Positions 1-6,762 of a stretch of 10,459 nucleotides of DNA are shown here, one piece after another. Every line of letters begins with the position of its first letter. Position 1 is the first letter of the stretch. A program made the position numbers and the translations under genes. The notes beneath the pieces are model-generated. The model saw nothing but the letters and a program-made list of their open reading frames with translations. It was not told where the DNA came from and did not search any database. Origin of the DNA: Planctomycetaceae bacterium (GTDB lineage Bacteria; Planctomycetota; Phycisphaerae; Phycisphaerales; SM1A02); assembly GCA_947474205.1 (NCBI GenBank), contig CANJIC010000056.1, positions 1 to 10,459 on the forward strand, given 5' to 3'.

Positions 1-271
1 CCACGCGCATGCACGCGGCAAGCACATCTTGCGGCGCCAGCGTGCAACGACCTGCAACCACGGCGTTGAGAAAATCTCCGCCCGCCCTCTCGCCCACCGC
101 GATTGTTTCATACACCTTGCTGGCGCGAATATCCGTCAGCACGCCTTGGTCAATAATAGCGCGCAACGCGCGTCGCAACAATTCCATTCTGTCACCCATG
201 TTCGAGCCAAGGGCGATGGCAACAAATTCATGGGCTGCAACCTTGGCGTGATCAATGTGCTGAGCTGACAT
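1..271 (-). CDS. folK: 2-amino-4-hydroxy-6-hydroxymethyldihydropteridine pyrophosphokinase (HPPK), N-terminal part, cut by window edge
   Basis: Reverse translation from the ATG at 271 gives 90 residues with no stop before the window edge. HPPK transfers pyrophosphate from ATP to 6-hydroxymethyl-7,8-dihydropterin in cytosolic folate synthesis. The family signature near the N-terminus is clear: AIALGSNMGDR at about residues 19-29, then VYET (62-65), GG.FLNAVV (72-80) and a following L.P.D/E.L segment. These match the usual ALGSNLGD...VYET.P.G....F.N.V pattern of HPPK. The ATP- and pterin-binding second half lies outside the window. The ATG overlaps the cinA stop as TAATG, so translation is probably coupled to cinA and the gene is the fourth member of the pyrF operon. 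A stand-alone HPPK is most likely, but a fusion to another folate enzyme further left cannot be excluded. Confidence 0.9.
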   Translation of the reverse strand, partial: MSAQHIDHAKVAAHEFVAIALGSNMGDRMELLRRALRAIIDQGVLTDIRASKVYETIAVGERAGGDFLNAVVAGRCTLAPQDVLAACMRV

Positions 272-1572
272 TATTTGTGGGACTCCCAAATAATGGGCGC
301 GGCGAATTCTTTCTCGCCAAGCAACGCCAAGCGCAACAACGCCAACGCGGTCTTGGCGGCGCGATCTCGAACAGCCGCGCGTTCACCCGGAAAGTGAAAT
401 TTTTTCACGGCTTCAAAACGCGGTCCACAAATTCCAATGAACACTTCGCCCACTGGTTTTGTTTCGCTGCCACCACTTGGTCCAGCGATGCCAGTGATAC
501 TGGCGGACCACTGCGTCTTAAGCAACGCCGCGCAGCCACGAGCCATGGCCAACGCCACCGGCGCGCTGACCGCGCCATGCGCCACCAGAAGTTCATTGGG
601 CACTTGCAGCACATCGATCTTTGCGCCGTTGGCGTATGTCACCGCGGCGCCGGCGAACCACGCGCTTGAACCGCTTTGCGCGGTAATGAAACTTGCAGTC
701 AATCCGCCCGTGCAACTTTCCGCCAAAGAGACTCTTTCGCCGCGCAAAACAAGCAATTTTCCAAGCGCCCCCGCCAGCGTTTCTTGGTCGCGGCCAAAGG
801 CGTATGGCGCCCACAATTGCTCAACCTCTTGCATGGCGCTATCCATGGCGGCGTCGGTGGCGGCTTCATTCACGGCGCGAATGCGCGCGCTGACAATGGA
901 GCCACTGGCCGTGGTTCCAATTAATGGATTGCGCTGGCGCGACATGCGCGCGCCAAGAATTTCCGCCAGAAAACTTTCGCCTTGACCAAACGAGTGCACC
1001 GCGGCGGTGGCCATGACGGCGCGCGGCAAGTGAGGCGCGACTTCGGTTTCAAACATGGGTTCCATTTCACGTGGTGGTCCAGGCAAGCACCAAATACGCG
1101 CGCGTCCAATACTGGCGTGCAAGCCAGGCGCGGTTCCCCAACTATTCTTCAAGCAACGCGCGCCCTTGGGACGCAACGCTTGCAACTTGTTGTTCGCCGT
1201 CATGGGTCGACCACGATCCTTGAACCAGCGATCAAGATCCGCCAGCGCTTGCTCGTCCACCTCCAACGGTTCAACCACATCCATGGCGCGGCGCAACGCT
1301 TCGCGCGTCAGGTCATCATCGGTTGGACCAAGTCCGCCCGTGATGACAAGAATGTCGTGGCGCGCGGAGAGTTCGCGAAACATGGATTCAATATCCGCAA
1401 GATCATCATGCACCGTGCGAAATTCACGCACCACCACTCCGCGCAATGTGAATTGCGAGGCCAACCATTTGGCGTTGGTGTCCTGAGTTTGCCCAAGCAT
1501 CAACTCGTCGCCAACTGAAAGAATGGCGGCGCTTACGCTGTGTTGCGCTTGAGCGATTGATCCACAATCCAC
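271..1572 (-). CDS. cinA: CinA-family protein (molybdopterin-binding-like domain plus NMN amidohydrolase domain)
   Basis: 433 residues, normal full length for two-domain CinA. The N-terminal MoCF/MogA-like domain shows ILSVGDELMLGQ..DTN at about residues 17-34 and TGGLGPTDDDLTREA near 98-112; in the family this domain can act as an ADP-ribose pyrophosphatase-type hydrolase. The C-terminal PncC/CinA domain shows LAESCTGGL, the SGSS.WF.G..VTYAN stretch, GAVS and ITGIAGPSGGS..KPVG, the signature of nicotinamide mononucleotide deamidase, which converts NMN to nicotinate mononucleotide in NAD recycling. Both domains look intact. The start is GTG at 1572, chosen because AAGGAG lies 8 bases upstream and the next in-frame ATG falls inside the GDELMLGQ motif. 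The first 40 bases overlap the end of the binding-protein gene in another frame, and the TAA shares a base with the folK ATG. The product is expected to be cytosolic. Confidence 0.95.
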   Translation of the reverse strand: MDCGSIAQAQHSVSAAILSVGDELMLGQTQDTNAKWLASQFTLRGVVVREFRTVHDDLADIESMFRELSARHDILVITGGLGPTDDDLTREALRRAMDVVEPLEVDEQALADLDRWFKDRGRPMTANNKLQALRPKGARCLKNSWGTAPGLHASIGRARIWCLPGPPREMEPMFETEVAPHLPRAVMATAAVHSFGQGESFLAEILGARMSRQRNPLIGTTASGSIVSARIRAVNEAATDAAMDSAMQEVEQLWAPYAFGRDQETLAGALGKLLVLRGERVSLAESCTGGLTASFITAQSGSSAWFAGAAVTYANGAKIDVLQVPNELLVAHGAVSAPVALAMARGCAALLKTQWSASITGIAGPSGGSETKPVGEVFIGICGPRFEAVKKFHFPGERAAVRDRAAKTALALLRLALLGEKEFAAPIIWESHK

Positions 1573-3179
1573 TGGTAATTCTCCTTAAAAAACGGCAAAA
1601 ACAATCTTCGCAACGCGTCCGCGGGCTCGCTTTGCGCAGGCCACACATGGTTGTCTTTCCAGCCGTCGCGCAGCCATCCATCGCGCAGTGATTTTAATTG
1701 ATCCATGTCTGCCAAAGGCTTGTCGCCTTGTGGCGTGGGAACCATTGGCAGCGCGTCAAATTTTTCAAGCCAACTTTTCAACTGAGCGTCGGCGACATCG
1801 CACGCATGCACCACGCCGTGATGGTCGCGCGGATATGCGGGGTGGGAAATAATGGCGCTCCACGCGGCCTTTAATTGCGGGTGCGTGTCCATGGCCATGG
1901 TCGAAAATACAATTGGAATAAAGGCGCGCATGCTGGCGTTGTCAAACTTCACGGCGCTGGCAATCGCAAGCGGATCTACTTGGTCGATGAAGCGCGTGAA
2001 CTCATCGCTGTACAACGAACGCATGATGGGCATGCGGCGCAATTCAAATTCACGCGGGCCACCTGGCGTGCCCGCGCGAAATTGCCAGAGCCGCTGCGCG
2101 TCTTTACTTATACAAAATTCCATGAAGCGAATAGCCGTCTCGCGGTTGGGCGCATTGCGCAACAAACCAATCGGGTCTGGGTCGACTGAACTTTGACCCA
2201 AGGGCGCGTTGAAAATAAGTTGCACACCCTGGCCTTGTTGTTGAACTTGTTGTTGATCTTGCCGCTGATCTTCTTGCTGATTTTGCCGCTGTCCACGCGC
2301 GCCAGCGGCCGCGTCGCTGATGGCTTGAATTTGAAAGCGCGCGTAAAAATCAATCGCCACGCCAGCCGCGGCGTCACCGCTTGAAACATCGATTGGAACA
2401 CGCGGACCACTGGCGGCAAAACCACGCGCATTGGCGCCGGCGCGGCGCATAATGGCGATGCCTTCAAGCCAACCAACTCGTTGCGTGATGGACTCAAACG
2501 CCGTCAACACGCTGCCCGATTGCGAAGGATTGACCAAGCTCACCCAACCAAACAGGCGTGGGTCCGCCAAATCGCTCCACGATTTCAATTCTGGAACATG
2601 CAACTTGTCCAGTTGATCCATGTTCATGACAATTCCAAATGTCGCCAGCGCCACGCCATACCAATAGCCCTTGGGGTCATACAACTTTTGTCCGGCAATG
2701 TCCGACATGCCGTAGCACTGTTGCACAAGCGCCGCGGGCAATTCAACCGGCTCAAGAATGGTGGCCGAGTTCAGGCGCGCTTCACCACCATTGGTGACTG
2801 AAACTGAAATTTCTTTCTTGAGCGTGTCAAACTCAAAGCTGCCTCCACCAAAAACTAAATCCGCGTCGCCGCCCACTGGAAGATTTTTTTCTAAGCGCGA
2901 TTCCCACGAGGCCACCAACATGCGGCGAATATCAATCGCGCCACCCGGCGTGCTCCACTGCACATCCACCGTCTCGCCAAATTTTTCCATATGCCAGCGC
3001 GCAAATGCTTGGGCAAATTCCATGCGAATTTGCTCGTTGTTTGGCGTGAGAATGATCACTTGGCGCTTGGTCTGCGAAGCCATTGCGCCACGCGTGTCCG
3101 TGGAAGAAGTTGCGGGCCTTAATAAAAGCGGCGTGGCCAGCAACGCGACAAACGCAATGGCCAGCGCAATGCGACTCAT
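1533..3179 (-). CDS. Extracellular solute-binding protein, iron(III)-type ABC transporter family, with a Q-rich insert
   Basis: 548 residues from the ATG at 3179, which forms an ATGA overlap with the pyrF stop; the frame stays open 33 residues further upstream, but only inside pyrF. Residues 4-20 form a hydrophobic segment followed by RP, with no lipobox and no clear AxA site, so it may be an uncleaved anchor or a poor signal peptide. The mature part starts with VIILTPNNEQIR..F..AF, then GDADLVFGGG, YWYGVALATFGIVMN, SWSDLADPRLFGWVSLVNPSQSGS and later NAP..RETAIRF.EF, all typical of Fe(III)/type-1 periplasmic binding proteins. At 548 residues it is much longer than usual (about 330-350), with an extra C-terminal region of roughly 150 residues. 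No permease or ATPase gene is adjacent. Family membership is sound; the ligand is unknown, and iron is only a family-level guess. Confidence 0.85.
   Translation of the reverse strand: MSRIALAIAFVALLATPLLLRPATSSTDTRGAMASQTKRQVIILTPNNEQIRMEFAQAFARWHMEKFGETVDVQWSTPGGAIDIRRMLVASWESRLEKNLPVGGDADLVFGGGSFEFDTLKKEISVSVTNGGEARLNSATILEPVELPAALVQQCYGMSDIAGQKLYDPKGYWYGVALATFGIVMNMDQLDKLHVPELKSWSDLADPRLFGWVSLVNPSQSGSVLTAFESITQRVGWLEGIAIMRRAGANARGFAASGPRVPIDVSSGDAAAGVAIDFYARFQIQAISDAAAGARGQRQNQQEDQRQDQQQVQQQGQGVQLIFNAPLGQSSVDPDPIGLLRNAPNRETAIRFMEFCISKDAQRLWQFRAGTPGGPREFELRRMPIMRSLYSDEFTRFIDQVDPLAIASAVKFDNASMRAFIPIVFSTMAMDTHPQLKAAWSAIISHPAYPRDHHGVVHACDVADAQLKSWLEKFDALPMVPTPQGDKPLADMDQLKSLRDGWLRDGWKDNHVWPAQSEPADALRRLFLPFFKENYQWIVDQSLKRNTA
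1581..1586 (-). promoter_or_regulatory. Ribosome binding site that fixes the GTG start of cinA
   Basis: The minus strand reads AAGGAG, then 8 bases, then GTG. It is a near-ideal Shine-Dalgarno sequence and lies inside the coding sequence of the upstream binding-protein gene. It supports GTG at 1572 as the true start and shows that cinA can recruit ribosomes itself rather than relying only on coupling. Confidence 0.85.
2229..2291 (-). repeat. 24-nt imperfect coding repeat giving a glutamine-rich tract
   Basis: Within the binding-protein gene, residues 297-317 contain 13 glutamines in 21 residues. The DNA reads as two 8-codon units (QRQNQQED, then QRQDQQQV) at 2291-2268 and 2267-2244, followed by a partial third unit QQQGQ at 2243-2229. 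Both full units begin CAG CGG CAA. The tract follows an AAAGARG linker and precedes the VQLIFNAPLG core strand, so it looks like a surface loop expanded by slippage. Confidence 0.85.
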
Positions 3180-4060
3180 GTTGAACTTGCTGCGCCCGTG
3201 CCCACGCCTTGCGCCAAAAGTGCGGCGGAAATATCCGTGGCAAATACGTGCGCCGCCGCCGCGACATGTTGACCCCACTGGCCATCGCGATTTTCAAACG
3301 CCTGCATCACGCTGCGGCTGGCGGTGATCAACGCGCCGCGTCCATGACTAAAACATTGCAGCGCATCGGCAATGCCGCCGCCTTGCGCGCCAAAGCCCGG
3401 CACCAAAAACGGCGAGTGCGGCATGCGCTGGCGAAGTTCGCGCGCGTCGGCGGATTGCGTTGCGCCAACCACCGCTCCTAGCGCGCTGAATCCGCACGCT
3501 CCAACATAATGCGCGCCCTCGGCGTGAATCACATCGGCCACGCTTTGCGCCACGCTGCGGCCATCATGCAAGCGCGCGCTTTGCAACGCGTCGCCCGAAG
3601 CGTTGCTGGTTCGCACCAAGGCGAACACGCCAAGTCCCGCTTGCAGAAATGGCGCGAATCCATCGGCCCCCAAATACGCGTTGGCCGTGACCCAATCCGC
3701 GGGAAAATGTTCAACCACGGCGGCCGCGTAATGCTGCGTGCTTATGCCAATATCGCCGCGCTTGCCATCCAAAATCACCAGGAATTTTCCGCGCGCATGC
3801 GCCAACAATGTTGCCAGCGCCGCCATGCCCGCAACGCCATGGCGCTCAAAGCACGCCGACTGAAATTTCACCGCGGGCACATGCGGCTCTATGGCGTCAA
3901 GAAATTCACGCCCCCACTGCGTGAACGCCTGCGCTGGATCAAGCCGCTGAAATACTTGTGGAAGTCGCTCCATCACCGGGTCCATGCCAACGCACACCGG
4001 CGCGCCACGGCGCTTTATCCATGACTCAAGAAGATCGGCTGGGTGATCGCGTTGATGCAT
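3176..4060 (-). CDS. pyrF: Orotidine 5'-phosphate decarboxylase, type 2
   Basis: 294 residues. It decarboxylates OMP to UMP, the last step of de novo pyrimidine synthesis, in the cytosol. VCVGMDP at 22-28 marks the first strand, VKFQSACFE at 64-72 follows, and the catalytic Asp-Lys-Asp array is visible as DGKRGDIG at 98-105 (D98, K100, D103). NAYLGADGF, VRTSNASG and the phosphate-binding VPGFGAQGGG come later in the usual type 2 order. The length fits type 2 enzymes (about 270-310). I chose the ATG at 4060 because MHQRD...LLESWIKRRGAPVCVG aligns with the normal family N-terminus. ATGs at 4126 and 4156 would add 22 or 32 residues without homology-like features. No Shine-Dalgarno is seen before any of the three. 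It is the first gene of the operon, and its TGA overlaps the next ATG. Confidence 0.93.
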   Translation of the reverse strand: MHQRDHPADLLESWIKRRGAPVCVGMDPVMERLPQVFQRLDPAQAFTQWGREFLDAIEPHVPAVKFQSACFERHGVAGMAALATLLAHARGKFLVILDGKRGDIGISTQHYAAAVVEHFPADWVTANAYLGADGFAPFLQAGLGVFALVRTSNASGDALQSARLHDGRSVAQSVADVIHAEGAHYVGACGFSALGAVVGATQSADARELRQRMPHSPFLVPGFGAQGGGIADALQCFSHGRGALITASRSVMQAFENRDGQWGQHVAAAAHVFATDISAALLAQGVGTGAASST

Positions 4061-4066
4061 GCGTTC

Positions 4067-4072
4067 ATCATA
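4067..4072 (-). promoter_or_regulatory. Possible -10 element of pyrF, placing the RNA start at or next to the ATG
   Basis: The minus strand reads TATGAT, six bases, then the ATG at 4060. The hexamer matches 5 of 6 positions of the sigma-70 -10 consensus. No good -35 lies at 16-18 bases, although TTGATC lies only 12 bases upstream. If used, it would give a leaderless mRNA, consistent with the missing Shine-Dalgarno. Confidence 0.3.
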
Positions 4073-4081
4073 GAGGCGCGG

Positions 4082-4091
4082 ATTGATCAAT
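4082..4091. promoter_or_regulatory. Palindrome ATTGATCAAT upstream of pyrF, possible operator
   Basis: This is a perfect 10-base inverted repeat in the 111-base gap between divergent pyrF and the DUF971 gene, just upstream of the pyrF -10 candidate. A second copy lies at 8303-8312 upstream of the NTPase gene. The two share the 15-nt string ATCATTGATCAATCC, here on the minus strand and there on the plus strand. Placement suggests a repressor site; no regulator is identified. Confidence 0.35.
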
Positions 4092-4157
4092 GATGCTGAC
4101 GTGTTGATTGTTTTTTGGCGCGCCATGGTGACGCGCAAACCATTGCGCAAAATCATC

Positions 4158-4163
4158 TACCAT
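4158..4163 (+). promoter_or_regulatory. Possible -10 element of the DUF971 gene
   Basis: TACCAT lies 8 bases before the ATG at 4172. No -35 match or Shine-Dalgarno is visible. It is listed because the same arrangement occurs at pyrF and the phosphoesterase gene. The evidence is weak. Confidence 0.2.
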
Positions 4164-4171
4164 GCGCGCCC

Positions 4172-4513
4172 ATGAATTCGCCTAACGAACCCACTGAGCC
4201 GCCGCCGCAGGCTTTGCATTTAGAAAAGTCAAGGGGTCTACGCGTGACGTGGCGCGACGGCAGCACGGGATTCATTGACATTGTCACGCTGCGGCGCATG
4301 AGTCAAAGCGCCGACGCGCGCCAGGAACGCGAGTCGCAGTCCAGCAATCCGCTGCACATTCTCAAGCACTCAAGCGCGGAGCCATTGACCGCGTTGACAG
4401 CGGAATTGGTGGGCAATTACGCGTTGCGAATTCGCTTTAGCGATGGCCACGACACGGGTTTATTTTCCTGGCTGTACCTGCGCTCGCTTGCCAGCGATGC
4501 GCCGAACATCTAA
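4172..4513 (+). CDS. DUF971 protein (gamma-butyrobetaine hydroxylase-like N-terminal domain)
   Basis: 113 residues from the ATG at 4172. The frame is open back to an ATG at 4115, but that stretch overlaps pyrF's upstream region and has no domain features. The body shows the DUF971 pattern: a proline-rich lead (PTEPPPQ), L...RGLRV.WRDGS at about 16-31, a TLRR motif, a charged variable middle, then LVGNYALRIRFSDGHDTGLFSWLYLRSL near the C-terminus. In eukaryotes this fold forms the N-terminal domain of 2-oxoglutarate hydroxylases; free bacterial copies are small cytosolic proteins of uncertain role, sometimes near iron-sulphur carrier genes. Here it is divergent from pyrF and is followed after 67 bases by the phosphoesterase gene. 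Family call firm; function not known. Confidence 0.85.
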   Translation: MNSPNEPTEPPPQALHLEKSRGLRVTWRDGSTGFIDIVTLRRMSQSADARQERESQSSNPLHILKHSSAEPLTALTAELVGNYALRIRFSDGHDTGLFSWLYLRSLASDAPNI

Positions 4514-4567
4514 ATCGCCACGGCCTGCATGCGCCAGATTGCAAACGCCTTGCACACAAAATGTGGG

Positions 4568-4573
4568 TACAAA
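4568..4573 (+). promoter_or_regulatory. Possible -10 element of the phosphoesterase gene
   Basis: TACAAA lies 7 bases before the ATG at 4581 in the 67-base gap after the DUF971 gene. A TTGCAC box at 4550-4555 is only 12 bases upstream, too close for a standard -35. No Shine-Dalgarno precedes the ATG. This is a weak candidate for a leaderless start; readthrough from the DUF971 gene is equally possible. Confidence 0.22.
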
Positions 4574-4580
4574 TCTCGCC

Positions 4581-6482
4581 ATGCGAAACAAATTCTTGTT
4601 GCGAGCGTCCACCCTAATCGCCATGGCAAGCGCCGCGCTCACTCTGACATTGCCCGCCGCGCGCGCCGCCACGCCGCCGCCATTTATTCGTGAAGGTAAA
4701 CCATATATAGATCAGCAAGTGGTTCCGGTTGCAATTCCAGAACGCACATTCCGCATCGCGCTGCTGCCTGATCGCACTACTGGACGCGATTGGGGCTTGC
4801 CCTATTTGCAAGCCGCGGTGCGCGACCTGAATCACATTCGTCCCGACGCCGTCTTCACCGTGGGCGACATGGTGCAGGGCTACACGCGCGATCCCGCGAC
4901 ATGGGAAAAAGAATTCGCCGTGTACAAATCCATCACCGAAAAAATAAACGCGCCCTTCTTGCCCGTGCCCGGCAACCACGATGTCATCAGTGGCTCCCGT
5001 GTTCCTGGCGATCGAACCTTCGCCGATTTATACCTACAACGATTTGGTCCGCTGCAATACATGGCGGAGCTTGAGGGTGCCAGCGTCATTGTCATGTTCT
5101 CCGACGAGGGTCTTGGCGACAGCAAGATGCAAGTGAACGATGGCCAATTGAATTGGCTGCAAACGTCACTTGATCGCGCGGCGGCGCGCGCCAAACCCAT
5201 CATCATCTTGATGCATCGCCCGCTGTGGCGCTACGACAGCGTGAAGTGGTTCGAGCGCATTCATCCGCTGTTGGTCAAAGCCAAAGTGGCGGCGGTCATT
5301 GCCGGACATTTGCATAGTTTGCAAGCCGATCCCGCCCAAGATGGCGTGAAATATTTAGTGGTTGGAACATGTGGCGGCGCCATTGATCAACATCCTTTGG
5401 CTGGCCAGTTGCAACATCTCACCTTTGTGCAACTTGACGCAGATGGCGCGCTGGATATTTTTCATCAACCGGTTGGCATGACGCTGCCAGAGGATTTTGT
5501 GGTGCGCGAGGATCAAGAGTGCGTGTTGGCACTGCGTGAAAATCCGGGCTGCCTTTCACTTGATGGCGTGTTGCCCGACGCCTGGCTTTCAAAGACGCCC
5601 GTGAAAGGCGTTGTCACGCTCAAGGTGAAAAATCCAATCGATCGAACTATTTCTATTTCTGTTTCCATAGCGCGCAATCCAAGCGCGTGGATTGTGGAGG
5701 GCGAACAATTTGTTAGCCGCGCAGCGATCGACGCGTTCAATCCATTCACAAGCGACGCCAACACATCATGGACACTTGACGCGCCCGCAAGCATTGTGGT
5801 TCCCGCCAAAGGAAGCGTTGACATTCCATTGACATTCAAAAGCGCTTCAACTAAAGATGCAACTCAGCCGCCAACCATTGAGTGCGTGATTAAAATGAAA
5901 GACACCAAGGCGCGCATGGTTCCGATTTTTGTTTGGCTTCGTCCTGACATTGACCGCGCCGCGAATTATTTCATGGATGGCACAAAGAACCCTCTGAAAT
6001 TGGGAGTTTCATCTTGGAAACCGTCGCCCTACGACACGCTTGAACATGATCCGACAATTTGTTTGAGCAAGGGCGCTGGCAAAGGCGCGCGCCCGTTGGT
6101 GGCGCGCATTGAAGTGCCCGATGAAACTGAAAGCGGCTACACCAAAGACACACGCGAGGTGGCCAAGCGCCGTAACAACCCATCGGCGGACGCGGTTGAA
6201 ATTCGCTGGAGCGACGACCAAGGCGATGCGTGGTTCTTCATCGAACCATTCTCACCGTGGAGTGCCTGCAGCAGAAGCGACTTGAAACCTGTGACGCGCA
6301 TGGGAAAATTAAACGGCGCCGCTGGCTGGTGGTTGGAGGTGGAACTTCCTGATTCAACTCGAACCGTGAACGCTGGTGTTGCGGATAATGACGAGACCTA
6401 TCACACCCAATGGCGGTGGATGGTGCCTGAAAATCGCCTGGCCACGTTGTTGATGCAAACACAGGACACGAATCAAAAATAA
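4581..6482 (+). CDS. Exported calcineurin-like metallophosphoesterase with beta-rich C-terminal region
   Basis: 633 residues. A Sec signal peptide is clear: MRNKFLLR, a hydrophobic core to about residue 24, and AARA|A cleavage near 29-30, so the protein acts outside the cytoplasm. The phosphoesterase domain spans roughly 56-300. It has D64-R65-T66 at the place of the usual D-x-H, GDMVQG (95-100), GNHD (131-134), MHRPLW (211-216) and GHLH (242-245). The DRT(T/G)G form of the first motif is, as I recall, usual in a secreted family common in planctomycetes and Bacteroidetes, so an active enzyme is plausible. The substrate is unknown; a phosphodiester or phosphomonoester is likely. The remaining 330 residues look beta-rich; the last 90 (WSDDQGDAWFFIEP...VADNDETYHTQWRW) faintly recall DOMON/CBM9-like sandwiches. 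I chose the ATG at 4581 because it starts the signal peptide; the open frame to 4443 overlaps the DUF971 gene. Confidence 0.87.
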   Translation: MRNKFLLRASTLIAMASAALTLTLPAARAATPPPFIREGKPYIDQQVVPVAIPERTFRIALLPDRTTGRDWGLPYLQAAVRDLNHIRPDAVFTVGDMVQGYTRDPATWEKEFAVYKSITEKINAPFLPVPGNHDVISGSRVPGDRTFADLYLQRFGPLQYMAELEGASVIVMFSDEGLGDSKMQVNDGQLNWLQTSLDRAAARAKPIIILMHRPLWRYDSVKWFERIHPLLVKAKVAAVIAGHLHSLQADPAQDGVKYLVVGTCGGAIDQHPLAGQLQHLTFVQLDADGALDIFHQPVGMTLPEDFVVREDQECVLALRENPGCLSLDGVLPDAWLSKTPVKGVVTLKVKNPIDRTISISVSIARNPSAWIVEGEQFVSRAAIDAFNPFTSDANTSWTLDAPASIVVPAKGSVDIPLTFKSASTKDATQPPTIECVIKMKDTKARMVPIFVWLRPDIDRAANYFMDGTKNPLKLGVSSWKPSPYDTLEHDPTICLSKGAGKGARPLVARIEVPDETESGYTKDTREVAKRRNNPSADAVEIRWSDDQGDAWFFIEPFSPWSACSRSDLKPVTRMGKLNGAAGWWLEVELPDSTRTVNAGVADNDETYHTQWRWMVPENRLATLLMQTQDTNQK

Positions 6483-6513
6483 GTACATTTCACTCTTGCC
6501 TTGGCACGTACAC

Positions 6514-6543
6514 TTGACGAACCTCACTGGAATATGATTCAAT
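6514..6543 (+). promoter_or_regulatory. Possible promoter of the small lipoprotein gene
   Basis: TTGACG (5 of 6 matches to the -35 consensus) at 6514-6519 is followed after 18 bases by TTCAAT (4 of 6) at 6538-6543. TATGAT at 6533-6538 is a better -10 but sits only 13 bases from TTGACG. Either would give a short leader before the strong ribosome binding site. Confidence 0.35.
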
Positions 6544-6547
6544 ATAG

Positions 6548-6553
6548 AAGGAG
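6548..6553 (+). promoter_or_regulatory. Strong ribosome binding site of the lipoprotein gene
   Basis: AAGGAG, six bases, then ATG at 6560. It is one of the best Shine-Dalgarno matches in the window, while the gene just upstream has none. It supports the start of a gene otherwise short enough to doubt. Confidence 0.85.
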
Positions 6554-6559
6554 TTACCT

Positions 6560-6760
6560 ATGAAAAATTTCGCTCTTATCGTTGCCACCCTCTCGCTCCT
6601 CACACTTGCCGCTTGCGGCGACAGTGGCGGGTCAGGCGGCTCAAAAAAAGCCATAACAAAACGACAAATTGATCCGTCCACCGCGGTGACACGTGATGCT
6701 CCCGCCAGCATTGCTGGTAAAGAAGGTGATGATGTTCAAAAGGCTCCTCCTAAGAAATAA
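6560..6760 (+). CDS. Small lipoprotein of unknown function
   Basis: 66 residues. MKNF, a hydrophobic stretch and LAAC at about residues 16-19 form a textbook lipoprotein signal. Cys19 would be lipidated, leaving a mature chain of about 48 residues. That chain begins GDSGGSGGSKK, a flexible glycine-serine tether; D at +3 and G at +2 do not force inner-membrane retention in any way I can assert for this organism. The rest is polar and lysine-rich (ITKRQID...KEGDDVQKAPPKK), with no cysteine, no second membrane segment and no recognisable domain. It sits 77 bases after the phosphoesterase gene on the same strand and ends 54 bases before a convergent gene, with a hairpin between. It may accompany the exported phosphoesterase, but nothing shows that directly. 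Real gene: likely. Function: unknown. Confidence 0.8.
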   Translation: MKNFALIVATLSLLTLAACGDSGGSGGSKKAITKRQIDPSTAVTRDAPASIAGKEGDDVQKAPPKK

Positions 6761-6762
6761 TG

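Noticed and set aside
277..1518. Long plus-strand open frames of 130-182 residues opposite cinA
   Set aside because: They lie antisense to an intact, highly conserved gene and show no domain features; heavy use of GCG/CGC/GGC codons keeps the opposite frames open.
3180..3278. Upstream extension of the binding protein to an ATG at 3278
   Set aside because: The added 33 residues are arginine/glycine-rich shadow of pyrF and would bury the hydrophobic N-terminal segment; the ATGA junction gives a better start.
4443..4580. Upstream extension of the phosphoesterase to an ATG at 4443
   Set aside because: The extension overlaps the DUF971 gene and places 46 non-conserved residues before a textbook signal peptide.
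6482..6520. GTAC...GTAC repeat after the phosphoesterase stop as a terminator
   Set aside because: The arms are only four bases and self-palindromic, the loop is large and no U-tract follows.
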